Shown here in pieces: positions 30,497 to 39,259 of a stretch of DNA of 64,000 bases. Source of the stretch: Leucobacter massiliensis (GTDB taxonomy: Bacteria > Actinomycetota > Actinomycetes > Actinomycetales > Microbacteriaceae); contig NZ_MWZD01000014.1 of the NCBI RefSeq assembly GCF_002982315.1, forward strand, positions 124,001 to 188,000, in the 5' to 3' direction. How positions within the stretch are numbered: position 1 is the first letter of the stretch; each line of letters begins with the position of its first letter. The notes under the pieces are model-generated. The model made no database searches. It was not told where the DNA came from and was given only the letters and a program-made list of their open reading frames with translations. The position numbers were made by a program, and so were the translations under genes.

Positions 30497-31687
30497 TCAG
30501 TCGCGCGCTCGCTCGGCCGCGGGACCCGGCACGAGCGGCACCGCGAGCGCCGGCGTGAGCGCGAGGAGCGCGAGCGCGGCCGGGATGCCCGCAACGCCGA
30601 TCAGCCCGCCGACCACGGGGCCGACCGCCGCCGCGGCGAGGAACTGCCCGGTGTTCTGGATGCCGAGCGCACGCCCCGCCCACGCCGGCCCCGAGAGCTC
30701 GGCCACGGCGGTGAAGGCGAGGCCGTTGTCGGCGACGCTGATGCAGCTCGCCACCACGTACGCGAGCGCGGCCGCGGCGCCCCACTCCGCCCAGCCCAGC
30801 GCGCCGCAGGCGAGCATCGCGAAGACCCCCGCCACCGCCACGAGGCGCAGCGGCCGCAGACGCGACGCAGCCCGGTCGCTCCACACCCCCACGAGAATGC
30901 GCCCGGCCGCGCCCGCGAACTGCGCGACCGCCACCAGGGCGCCCGCCGCGAACGCGCTCCACCCGAATCCCACCGTGAACCACACCAGCCCGAAGGTCGA
31001 GAGCGCGAACTGCGGCACCACGAGCAGCACGGAGGCGGCGTGAATCCGCACGAGGGTGAGCGATCCGCGGTACGGGCTGCCCGCACCGGGAACGCCGCCT
31101 GCCGCACCCGGCCTGGGCGCCCGGTCGGGGTCCCGCACCACCAGTGCGCACACCACGAGGCTGAGCGCGCTCAGCGCTCCGCCGAGCGCGAGCGCCCCCG
31201 GCACCCCGAACGCCTCAGCGAGGGGTGGAACGCCGAGGGCTGCCACCGCCATGCCGAGCGGCTGGCACGTCTGGCGGATGCCCATCGCGAGCCCGCGCCG
31301 CTGCGCCGGGAACCACCCGGTGATCAGCCGGCCGCTCGCGCTGTTCGTGCACGCCGAGACGGCGCCGCTGAGCGCGAGCGCCGCCCCGAGCACCGCCGGC
31401 TCGCGCGCCGACATCGACCCGGCGACGGCCGCGACCGTGAGCGCGAGTCCGACGAGGATCACGCGCCGCTCGCCGAAGCGGTCGGTCGCCGCTCCCCACA
31501 GCACGAGGGTGAGGACGAGACCGAGGTTGGGGGCCCCGGCGAGCATCCCGGCCGCCACGAGGCTCAGCCCCCGTTCTGCGAGCAGGTGCGGGATCAGGAA
31601 GGCGGGCGCGGCGGCGACCACGGTGGTCGAGGCCTGCGCCAGCACCATCGCGGCGAGCATCGCCCAGGGGCGGGGTGAAGGGGTCAT
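30497..31687 (-). CDS. MFS transporter inserted in the dcw cluster
   Basis: 396 residues with about 12 hydrophobic segments. The loop after helix 2 reads GAATDRFGERRVILVG, the major-facilitator motif A. A short cytoplasmic loop (DRAPRPGAAGG) separates the two halves. The subfamily cannot be named: NarK- or CynX-like transporters share the pattern. It sits between murG and murC, a place where no transporter is expected. Gaps of 125 bp to murG and 96 bp to murC differ from the overlaps elsewhere in the cluster, so it may be a late insertion with its own promoter. GGAGA stands 7 bases before the ATG at 31687. Base composition is like that of the neighbours. Confidence 0.87.
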   Translation of the reverse strand: MTPSPRPWAMLAAMVLAQASTTVVAAAPAFLIPHLLAERGLSLVAAGMLAGAPNLGLVLTLVLWGAATDRFGERRVILVGLALTVAAVAGSMSAREPAVLGAALALSGAVSACTNSASGRLITGWFPAQRRGLAMGIRQTCQPLGMAVAALGVPPLAEAFGVPGALALGGALSALSLVVCALVVRDPDRAPRPGAAGGVPGAGSPYRGSLTLVRIHAASVLLVVPQFALSTFGLVWFTVGFGWSAFAAGALVAVAQFAGAAGRILVGVWSDRAASRLRPLRLVAVAGVFAMLACGALGWAEWGAAAALAYVVASCISVADNGLAFTAVAELSGPAWAGRALGIQNTGQFLAAAAVGPVVGGLIGVAGIPAALALLALTPALAVPLVPGPAAERARD

Positions 31688-31812
31688 GCGCGGGTCTCCG
31701 GTCGACGGGATCGTGGACCGGCACGACGACGGGGCCGCGGACGGGGCGCCGGTCGGTTCAGACCCCGTCGCGGCTCCGAAGCAGGAGCGCACAAGACATG
31801 GTGATGACGATC

Positions 31813-32901
31813 CTATCGCGCGGCGAGCGCCTCACGCACCAGGGCGAGCAGACGCTCGGTGCCGTCGAGAGAGCCCGCCGCTCGCGCGCGCTCCGACATC
31901 TGCGCGAGCCGCGCATCATCGCTCGCGAGCGGGATCAGGGTCTCGCGCACCCACTCGGGCGTGAGCTGCGCGTCCTCGACCAGCAGCGCACCACCGGCCT
32001 CCACGACGCCCGCGGCGTTGAAGCGCTGTTCCCCGTTGCCGTGGCCGTAGGGAACGAACACGGCGGGGATCCCGAGCCCGGCGAGCTCGCTCACCGTCGT
32101 GGATCCCGCACGCGACACGGCGAGATCGCAGGCGGCGAGCGCCAGGTCCATGCGATCGCAGTACGGGATCACCGTGTAGCCCGCCACTCCGGGATCCTGG
32201 AGCTCGGTGAGCCCTCCCCAGATGTGCAGCACCTGCAGGCCGGCTCCGGTGATCTCGGCCGCGGAGGAGGACACCCCGAGATTGATGGCGCGCGCCCCGA
32301 GCGAGCCGCCGGTGACGAGCAGCGTGCGGCGGGCGGGATCGAGGCCGAAGTGCGCTCGCGCCTCCGCGCGCAGGCCCGCCCGGTCGAGTCCCGTGATCTC
32401 CGGGCGCAGCGGCATCCCGGTGACCCGCGGAACCGCGCCGGCCGCGCGGATCGGCGTGCCGGCGAAGGTCACCGCGACGTAGGGGGTGGCGCGCGCGCCG
32501 AGCCTGTTGGCGAGGCCGGGCTTCGCGTTCGCCTCGTGGATCACGACGGGCACGCCCTCCTGCGCGCCGGCACGGTAGGCGGGAGCCGAGGCGTAGCCGC
32601 CGAAGCCCACCACCACGTCGATGCCGCGCTCGCGGATCAGGGCGCGCACCTCACGGACGGCGCGCCGGAAGCGCGCCGGGAAGCGGAGCGCGGCCGCGTT
32701 CGGCCTGCGCGGGAACGGCAGGCGCTCGATGTGCACGAGCTCGTAGCCGCGCTCGGGCACGAGCCGCGCCTCAAGCCCCTCGCGGGTGCCGAGCACCACG
32801 ATCTCGGCCTCCGGTTCCTCCGCGCGGATCAGATCGGCGAGTGCGAGCAGCGGGTTCACGTGCCCCGCGGTGCCGCCGCCCGCGAGCAGGTAGCTGGTCA
32901 T
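31813..32901 (-). CDS. murG: UDP-GlcNAc:undecaprenyl-PP-MurNAc-pentapeptide GlcNAc transferase
   Basis: 362 residues, a GT28 enzyme that makes lipid II from lipid I on the inner face of the membrane. LLAGGGTAGHVNPLLALAD is the N-terminal signature; VVGFGGYASAPAYRAG and HEANAKPGLANRLGA follow. The C-terminal domain has VTGGSLGARAIN and AVSRAGSTTVSELAGLGIPA with the UDP-binding residues. Start ATG at 32901 overlaps the ftsW stop (ATGA). Confidence 0.96.
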   Translation of the reverse strand: MTSYLLAGGGTAGHVNPLLALADLIRAEEPEAEIVVLGTREGLEARLVPERGYELVHIERLPFPRRPNAAALRFPARFRRAVREVRALIRERGIDVVVGFGGYASAPAYRAGAQEGVPVVIHEANAKPGLANRLGARATPYVAVTFAGTPIRAAGAVPRVTGMPLRPEITGLDRAGLRAEARAHFGLDPARRTLLVTGGSLGARAINLGVSSSAAEITGAGLQVLHIWGGLTELQDPGVAGYTVIPYCDRMDLALAACDLAVSRAGSTTVSELAGLGIPAVFVPYGHGNGEQRFNAAGVVEAGGALLVEDAQLTPEWVRETLIPLASDDARLAQMSERARAAGSLDGTERLLALVREALAAR

Positions 32902-34118
32902 CGAGTGGTCCTTCCTGCGGATGCGTCGAGCTCCGCGTGATACTTCGCGCCGTCGCGGGCGATCGAGATCACCACGCCGATCGCGCCGAGACAGGCGATG
33001 AGGGCGGTGCCGCCCGCGCTGATCAGCGGCAGCGGCACGCCCAGGACCGGGAACACGCCGATCACCACGCCGATGTTCACGAAGGCCTGCCCGACGATCC
33101 ACACCAGGATGCCGCCGACCACGGCGCGGCCGAAGCGATCCCGCGCCCGCGCGATGACGCGCAGCATCACGACGGTGAGGACGATGAACAGCACCACCAC
33201 GAGCAGCGCGCCGATCAGTCCCAGCTCCTCGCCGATGATCGCGAAGATGTAGTCGTTGTCCGCCGCGGGAAGCCACGACCACTTCGCCTTCGAGCCGCCG
33301 AGACCCACCCCGAACACGCCGCCGCCGGCGAGCGCCCACAGTCCGTGCAACGGCTGCCAGCCGAGGCCGCTGTAGTCCTCATTCCCGCTGGCGTGACCGA
33401 AGAGGCGGTTGAGGCGGTTCTCGCTCGTCACCACGAAGAAGACCACGGCGAGCGCTCCGCCGAGCGCGGTCACCCCGAGCGTCTTCCAGCTGATGCCGCC
33501 GAAGAACATCGCACCGAAGACCATTGCGGCCATGATGAGCACGGTCCCCAGATCGCGGCCCAGCAGCACCGAACCCAGCGCGATGATCGAACCGGGGATG
33601 ACGACCGGGATGAGCTCGTGACGCATCTGGCCGAGCAGCGGCTCCTTGCGCTGGAGCACCGCCCCCACCCAGACCACGAGCGCGAGCTTCAGTGCCTCGG
33701 AGGGCTGGGCTCCGAAACTGCCGATCTGGATCCAGTTCCGGTTGCCGTAGACCTCGATGCCGAGCGGCGTGAAGACGAGGGCCTGCAGCAGCAGGCCGGT
33801 GCCGAGCAGCACCCAGGCCCAGCGCTTCCAGAAGTCCAGCGGCATGGCCGCGGCGATCAGCATGAGCGGGATGCCGATCACCGCGAAGGTGACCTGGCGC
33901 CAGAAGCCGCCGAAGAAGCCCTGGTCGTCGAGGTAGGAAGTGATCGAGGAGGACGAGAGCACCATGATCAGCCCGAAGCCGACGAGCAGCAGTGTGATGG
34001 CGTAGAGCGCGACGACGGTGCGGTCGCTCCCGGTGCGCAGCACGGCTCCCAGGCGGATGCGCGCCTGGCCCGAACCGCGCCCCTGCGACGTCGCCCGCCC
34101 CTCGGACACGCCGCTCAC
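32898..34118 (-). CDS. ftsW: Peptidoglycan polymerase FtsW (SEDS)
   Basis: 406 residues with about ten membrane helices. It polymerises lipid II together with FtsI at the septum. Recognisable: GNRNWIQIGSFGAQPSEALKL, QPLHGLWALAGGGVFGVGLG, and NDYIFAIIGEELGLIGALL with the SEDS-conserved residues; VFPVLGVPLPLISAGGTA near the C-terminus. The start was set at the GTG 34118, which overlaps the murD stop (GTGA); this gives a cytoplasmic N-terminus of about 35 residues. Downstream murG overlaps by four bases. Confidence 0.95.
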   Translation of the reverse strand: MSGVSEGRATSQGRGSGQARIRLGAVLRTGSDRTVVALYAITLLLVGFGLIMVLSSSSITSYLDDQGFFGGFWRQVTFAVIGIPLMLIAAAMPLDFWKRWAWVLLGTGLLLQALVFTPLGIEVYGNRNWIQIGSFGAQPSEALKLALVVWVGAVLQRKEPLLGQMRHELIPVVIPGSIIALGSVLLGRDLGTVLIMAAMVFGAMFFGGISWKTLGVTALGGALAVVFFVVTSENRLNRLFGHASGNEDYSGLGWQPLHGLWALAGGGVFGVGLGGSKAKWSWLPAADNDYIFAIIGEELGLIGALLVVVLFIVLTVVMLRVIARARDRFGRAVVGGILVWIVGQAFVNIGVVIGVFPVLGVPLPLISAGGTALIACLGAIGVVISIARDGAKYHAELDASAGRTTR

Positions 34119-35185
34119 TCCCGCCCGCGGGACGCGTGATGGTACTGCAGGATCGCCTCGGCGATCTCCGCGGGCTCGGCGCCGCGCGCTCGCGCGAGCG
34201 CGCTGGCGGCGAGGAGGTCCTGCACGAAACCGGGCTCCGCGAGGCCGAGCTCGTGCAGCTCGTCGAGCGTGACGAGCTCGTAGGCTTCGCTGCGGCGCTC
34301 CGCGTGGTAGCCGCGGTCGACCAGGATCTCCTCGACGATGCCGAAGCCGCTCGGCGGCGGCGAGTCCAGCCCGAAGCTGATCGCTCGGGCCCCCTCCACC
34401 ACGTCGGCCTCCTCGACCATCCGCTCCGTCTCGGGGTCCGCGCGGTTGTACACGCACGCGATCTGCGTGCGCTCGTACACCCGCGCGGCGGTGGCCCAGC
34501 GGGAGGGGGCGTCCGCGGCGGCAGCGGCAGAGGCGTCGAAATCGAGGCGCACGCTGGCGTAGGGCGAGATCTCGCCGAGTCGCGCGAGCTGCAGCTCGCT
34601 GAGCTCCACGACCAGCGCGTCGTAGCCGTGCGGATCGCGCAGCGGGTCGAGGATCGGCGCACCGCTCCCGCCCGCGGGCGCGACGCGCAGGCCGGCCGCG
34701 GCGAGCATGTGCGCGGTCAGCCGAGCGGCGACCGCGGTGTCGCGGGACCCCGAGACGCAGATCCAGTCCGCGACGCGCGGGGTCTTGTCGCGGAGCCGCC
34801 ACGCGAGCTCCACGTCCCCCCACACGGGCAGTCCGCGCGAGGCGGCCCAGGCGGTGAGCGGATCGTCGGCCGGCACCTCGGGGCCGGCGATCACGAGCTC
34901 GGGCCCGAAGGCCGCGAGCTCGCCGAGGCGCGCCGCGCTGGTCTCCGCCAGCACCCGCTCCGCGCCGATCACGTCGAGCAGGCGCTCGTGGTCGGCGTCG
35001 GCCAGCTCGTGGATCACGCGTACCCGGGCCCCCAGCTCGGCGAGCGTGTCGGCTGCGGCGAAGCCGACGGCCCCGAGGCCGAGCACCGCGATCCGCAGCC
35101 CCGACCAGTCGTGGTGCCAGCTCCCCAGTTCCGCGACGCGCTCGGCCTCCGGCCGCCTCGCCCCTGTCGTCTCCGCCTCGCTCAC
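34115..35185 (-). CDS. murD: Degenerate, truncated MurD homologue (probably not an active ligase)
   Basis: 356 residues; active MurD has about 450-500. It occupies the exact murD slot between mraY and ftsW and keeps a 4-base overlap at both ends. The N-terminal Rossmann fold ([20 protein letters not shown]) and a central domain core ([14 protein letters not shown]) are recognisable. But the ATP P-loop GTNGKTT is replaced by SGSRDTAV (about 145-152), with no lysine. The metal-binding stretch equivalent to DHLDWHG is lost ([11 protein letters not shown]). The GxHN motif is also gone, and the protein ends just where the C-terminal substrate domain should begin. No frameshift is needed to explain this, because the stop overlaps the ftsW start. 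It could be a scaffold for other Mur enzymes or a relic. Confidence 0.85.
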   Translation of the reverse strand: MSEAETTGARRPEAERVAELGSWHHDWSGLRIAVLGLGAVGFAAADTLAELGARVRVIHELADADHERLLDVIGAERVLAETSAARLGELAAFGPELVIAGPEVPADDPLTAWAASRGLPVWGDVELAWRLRDKTPRVADWICVSGSRDTAVAARLTAHMLAAAGLRVAPAGGSGAPILDPLRDPHGYDALVVELSELQLARLGEISPYASVRLDFDASAAAAADAPSRWATAARVYERTQIACVYNRADPETERMVEEADVVEGARAISFGLDSPPPSGFGIVEEILVDRGYHAERRSEAYELVTLDELHELGLAEPGFVQDLLAASALARARGAEPAEIAEAILQYHHASRGRE

Positions 35186-36267
35186 TGCGACAGCAACCAT
35201 TCCCCGTAGAAGGCGCCGATCCCGGAGATCACGAAGAGCCCGGCGATGATCCAGAACCGCACCACCACGGTGACCTCGGCCCACCCCTTCAGCTCGAAGT
35301 GGTGGTGGATGGGGCTCATCAGGAAGATCCGCTTGCCCTTCGTGAGCTTGAAGTAGATGCGCTGCACGATCACCGAACCGGTCTCGATGATGAACAGCCC
35401 GCCGATGAGCACCAGCAGCAGCTCCGTGTGGGTGAGGATCGCGAGCGCGGCGATCCCGCCTCCGAGACCCATCGAACCGGTGTCGCCCATGTAGACGTGC
35501 GCGGGGCTCGTGTTCCACCACAGGAATCCCGCCAGCCCGCCGACGAAGGCGGCAGCGATGACGGCGAGATCCATCGGGTCGCGCACCTCGTAGCAGCCGG
35601 CCTCGTTCGCCGTCGCGGCGCAGGACTGAGCCGCCTGCCAGAAGCCGATGATGACGTAGGCGCCGAAGGCGAAGATCGAGGCGCCGCCGGCGAGGCCGTC
35701 GAGGCCGTCGGTCACGTTGACGGCGTTCGTGGTGGCGGTGACGATCACCATCACCCACAGCACGAACAGGCCAACGCCGAGGATGGGGCCCAGCGCCATG
35801 AAGTCGAACGGCAGATCACGGAAGACGGAGATGTGCGTCGAGGCCGGGGTCAGGCCCTGCTCGTTCGCGAACTGCAGCGCGAGCAGCGCGAACACCACGG
35901 CGATGAGGATCTGCCCCGCGATCTTCGCCCAGCCGCCGAGCCCGAGCGACTGCTGCTTGCGGGTCTTCATGAAGTCGTCGATGAAGCCTACGGCGCCGGC
36001 GCCGACCGCCATGAGGATCACGAGCAGCGCGGAGGGCGACGGCGTCTCCCCCATGATCAGCTTGCCGATGAAGTACGCGATCACCGACCCGGAAATGAAG
36101 ATGAGCCCGCCCATGGTGGGGGTGCCGCGCTTCGCGTAGTGCGACTGCGGGCCGTCCTCGCGAATGAACTGCCCCCAGTGCAGCTTGCGGAAGCCCCGCA
36201 CGAAGAGCGGCGTGAGCAGCAGTGAGTACAGCAGCGAGACGCCGCCGGCGATGAGCAGCGCGATCAT
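35182..36267 (-). CDS. mraY: Phospho-MurNAc-pentapeptide translocase
   Basis: 361 residues with about ten membrane helices. It attaches phospho-MurNAc-pentapeptide to undecaprenyl phosphate, giving lipid [22 protein letters not shown] (catalytic Asp pair), [34 protein letters not shown], and [12 protein letters not shown] are the family motifs. Its ATG overlaps the murF stop (ATGA), and its own stop overlaps the murD start (GTGA). Confidence 0.97.
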   Translation of the reverse strand: MIALLIAGGVSLLYSLLLTPLFVRGFRKLHWGQFIREDGPQSHYAKRGTPTMGGLIFISGSVIAYFIGKLIMGETPSPSALLVILMAVGAGAVGFIDDFMKTRKQQSLGLGGWAKIAGQILIAVVFALLALQFANEQGLTPASTHISVFRDLPFDFMALGPILGVGLFVLWVMVIVTATTNAVNVTDGLDGLAGGASIFAFGAYVIIGFWQAAQSCAATANEAGCYEVRDPMDLAVIAAAFVGGLAGFLWWNTSPAHVYMGDTGSMGLGGGIAALAILTHTELLLVLIGGLFIIETGSVIVQRIYFKLTKGKRIFLMSPIHHHFELKGWAEVTVVVRFWIIAGLFVISGIGAFYGEWLLSQ

Positions 36268-37673
36268 GCGTAGGCCTCCCCGAGACGGTCGCCGAGGCGC
36301 TGCAGTCCGGCCGCGTTCGACGACTTCACGAGCACCGTGTCGTGGGGCCGCAGGGTGCGCAGCAGATAGTCGTGCGCCTCGTCCTGCGTCTCGAAGAACA
36401 CGCTCTCCCCGTCCCACGAGCCCTCATTGATGGCGCTGATGTGCAGCTGGCGCGCCTCGCGGCCGACGACGACGAGCTCCGAGATGCGCAGGCGCACCGC
36501 TTGCAGGCCGACGCGGATGTGCTCCTCGATGGAGTATTCGCCGAGCTCGCTCATCGCCCCCAGCACCGCGACCGAGCGCCCCTCCGGCCTGCGGATCTGC
36601 GCGAGGGTGCGCAGCGCCGCGCTCATCGAGTCGGGGCTCGCGTTGTAGGCGTCGTTGATGATGGTCACCCCGTCCCGGCCGCCGAGCACCTCCATGCGCC
36701 CGGGGGCGGCGAGCGTCGCGCCCTCCAGTTCGGCGACGATGTCCGCGAGCGGGAGGCCGAGCTCGACGCCGATCGCGGCGGCGGCGAGGGCGTTCATGAC
36801 GTGGTGCTCGCCCAGCACGCGGAAGTGCACCGGCAGGGACTCCCCCGCTGCGTGGATCGTGAAGCGGGTGCCGTCTGCGGAGGGCTCCACCTCGGTAGCC
36901 CGCACCTCGGCGTCGCGGTGCAGCCCGAACCAGCGCACCCGCGCACGGGTCAGCTCCGCCATCTTCGCCACGCGCGGGTCGTCGCGATTGAGCACGGCGA
37001 CGGCCGTCTCCGGGAGTTCGCGCACCATCTCGCTCTTCGCGCGGAAGGTCGCCTCGATGCCGCCGAACTCACCGGCGTGGGCGAGACCCACCGAGAGCAC
37101 CACCCCGATGTGCGGGGGCGCCATGCGGGTGAGGCGGGCGATCTCGCCCTCTGCGCTCGCGCCCATCTCGGCGACGAGGGTGCGGGTGCGCTCGTCGACG
37201 CGGAGCATCGTGAGCGGGCCGCCCACCTCGTTGTTGAACGACTTCGCCGAGGCCACCACGGGCCCGAGCCGCGCGGCCATCGTCGCGACGAGGTTCTTCG
37301 TGGTGGTCTTGCCGTTGGAGCCGGTGATGCCGACGACGGTGAGCCCACCGCGCTCGCGCACCCGGCGTACGACCTCGGTCGCCAGCGCCCCGAGAGCCTC
37401 CGTGGTCTCCGCGACGATGATCTGCGGCACGCGGTCGTCCACCTCGCGCTCGGCGACGATCAGCGCCGCTCCGGCCTCGACGGCCTTCCCGGCGAAGCGG
37501 TGCCCATCGGTCTCCTCGCCGCGGCGGGCGAAGAAGATCTGCCCGGGCTGCAGCTCGCGGGAGTCGGTCTGCGACTCGCCGCGCACCACGGTCTCCGGGC
37601 CCGCCCCGCTTCCGCCGGGGACCAGCCGCCCCTGCACGGCATGGGCGATCTCGGCCAGCGTCAGTTCAATCAC
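36264..37673 (-). CDS. murF: UDP-MurNAc-tripeptide-D-Ala-D-Ala ligase
   Basis: 469 residues. It adds D-Ala-D-Ala to the stem. N-terminal domain ([25 protein letters not shown]), intact P-loop [46 protein letters not shown]. The start is a GTG at 37673 overlapping the murE stop (GTGA). In contrast to the neighbouring murD, every catalytic motif is present. Confidence 0.95.
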   Translation of the reverse strand: MIELTLAEIAHAVQGRLVPGGSGAGPETVVRGESQTDSRELQPGQIFFARRGEETDGHRFAGKAVEAGAALIVAEREVDDRVPQIIVAETTEALGALATEVVRRVRERGGLTVVGITGSNGKTTTKNLVATMAARLGPVVASAKSFNNEVGGPLTMLRVDERTRTLVAEMGASAEGEIARLTRMAPPHIGVVLSVGLAHAGEFGGIEATFRAKSEMVRELPETAVAVLNRDDPRVAKMAELTRARVRWFGLHRDAEVRATEVEPSADGTRFTIHAAGESLPVHFRVLGEHHVMNALAAAAIGVELGLPLADIVAELEGATLAAPGRMEVLGGRDGVTIINDAYNASPDSMSAALRTLAQIRRPEGRSVAVLGAMSELGEYSIEEHIRVGLQAVRLRISELVVVGREARQLHISAINEGSWDGESVFFETQDEAHDYLLRTLRPHDTVLVKSSNAAGLQRLGDRLGEAYA

Positions 37674-39235
37674 GGAAGCAATCCTGCCTCGCGGAGCGCT
37701 CCGCGTACCTCTTCACGCGCCGAGTAGGGAAGGATCCGCCCGGCGATCTCCTGATAGTCCTCGTGTCCGGGACCGGCATACAGGATAACGTCACCCGGCT
37801 GCGCGATCGAAACCGCGAGCCGGACGGCGGTGCGCGGATCCCCCTCCTCGAACACCCTCGCGTGGTTGGCCGAGCGCACGCCGGCGATGAGCTGCGCGCG
37901 GATCGCCTCGGGCGGCTCCGAGCGCGGATGGTAGTCGCAGACGATGACGGCGTCCGATCCGGCGCCCGCGATCCGGCCCATCTCCTCGCGTTTGGTGGTG
38001 TCGCGGTCGCCGTCCGCGCCGAAGAGGAAGATGATGCGGCCGGGAGCGACCTCCGCGAGCGCGTCGAGCATCGCCGCGAAGGCGCCCGGCGTGTGACCGT
38101 AGTCGACGAAGAAGCGGGGTCCCGCCTCGAGCGGCGTCTCCGGGTTCATGCACTCCAGTCGTCCGGGGATGTAGACCGGGATGCGCCCCCGGTCGAGCCC
38201 CGCCGCGACCCGCTCGAGGGGGATCCCCGCCTCGTGGAGCATGATGAGCGCGAGCGCGGCGTTCTCGGCCATGAAGCGCCCGAAGACCGGCACGCTGCCG
38301 CGGAAGTGCGCGCCCTCGGGGCCCTGCAGCACGAAGGAGACGCCGTCGAGGCTCTGCCGGGTGACCGCCAGATGCCACTCGGCGTCCTGCCCGTACTCGG
38401 TGGCGAGGCGCGTCACCGGGATGCGCGACTCACGGGCGACGCGCTGCCCCGCGGGCGCATCGACCACGACCACGCCTCGCTCCGCGTGCTCGGGGGCGAA
38501 GAGCGCGAGCTTCGCGGCGAAATAGCTCTCCATGTCCCCGAAGTCGTCGAGGTGGTCCTGGGAGAAGTTGTTGAAGGCCACGACGTCGAAGCGCACGCCG
38601 TCGATGCGGTGCCGCTCGACGGCGTGCGCCGACACCTCGAGCGCGACCGCGTCGACGCCCTTCTCGCTCATGCGTGCGAGCAGCGCGTGCAGTTCCGTGG
38701 CCTCGGGGCTGGTGAGGTTCGAGACGATGACTTCCTCGCCGATCCGCCGCTCCGCGGTGGAGCTGAGCCCGGGGGTCATGCCGGCCGCGCGGAGGAGCTC
38801 CGCGAGCAGGTAGACGACGCTGGTCTTGCCGTTGGTGCCGGTGATCCCGAACACGCGCGCGGGCAGCTCGGCGGTGCCGTACACGGCCGCGGCGAGCTCG
38901 CCGAGCGATTCTCGGGGCGGAACGGCCGACACGAAGACCGGGATCCCGAGTCCCTGCGTGGCCGTCACTTCGAGGCCGGCCGCATCGGTGAGCACCGCGA
39001 CGGCTCCGCTGCGCTCGGCCTGAGCGGCGAACTCGGCTCCGTGCCGGCGCGCGCCGGGCAGGCCGACGTAGAGGTCGCCCTCGCGCACGTCGCGGGAGTC
39101 GATGGTCACGCCGAAGGCCGCGGCGTCACCCGCGTGCCCTGATCCCGTCTCCCAGCCGAACTCCCGGCGCAGCGCCTCGAGCGGGCGCGGCGCGGGATGC
39201 TGCGGACGAATGCTCAGCGCGTCTCCGGTGCTCAA
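37670..39235 (-). CDS. murE: UDP-MurNAc-dipeptide-diamino acid ligase MurE, atypical specificity motif
   Basis: 521 residues. It adds the third residue of the stem peptide. P-loop GITGTNGKTSVVYLL and Mg2+ site NFSQDHLDDFGD are intact. The specificity motif, usually DNPR for meso-DAP ligases, reads DYHPRSEPP here: Arg is kept, but Asn is replaced by His and Asp is shifted. The third residue may therefore be another diamino acid; Leucobacter walls are known to contain 2,4-diaminobutyrate. TTG start at 39235 with AGGAGG 9 bases upstream. A 4-base overlap links it to murF. Confidence 0.92.
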   Translation of the reverse strand: MSTGDALSIRPQHPAPRPLEALRREFGWETGSGHAGDAAAFGVTIDSRDVREGDLYVGLPGARRHGAEFAAQAERSGAVAVLTDAAGLEVTATQGLGIPVFVSAVPPRESLGELAAAVYGTAELPARVFGITGTNGKTSVVYLLAELLRAAGMTPGLSSTAERRIGEEVIVSNLTSPEATELHALLARMSEKGVDAVALEVSAHAVERHRIDGVRFDVVAFNNFSQDHLDDFGDMESYFAAKLALFAPEHAERGVVVVDAPAGQRVARESRIPVTRLATEYGQDAEWHLAVTRQSLDGVSFVLQGPEGAHFRGSVPVFGRFMAENAALALIMLHEAGIPLERVAAGLDRGRIPVYIPGRLECMNPETPLEAGPRFFVDYGHTPGAFAAMLDALAEVAPGRIIFLFGADGDRDTTKREEMGRIAGAGSDAVIVCDYHPRSEPPEAIRAQLIAGVRSANHARVFEEGDPRTAVRLAVSIAQPGDVILYAGPGHEDYQEIAGRILPYSAREEVRGALREAGLLP

Positions 39236-39259
39236 CTGCTGGTGCCTCCTGGGCTCTGC

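Noticed and set aside
33409-33621. Short forward ORF inside ftsW
   Set aside because: Antisense shadow without Shine-Dalgarno or family match.
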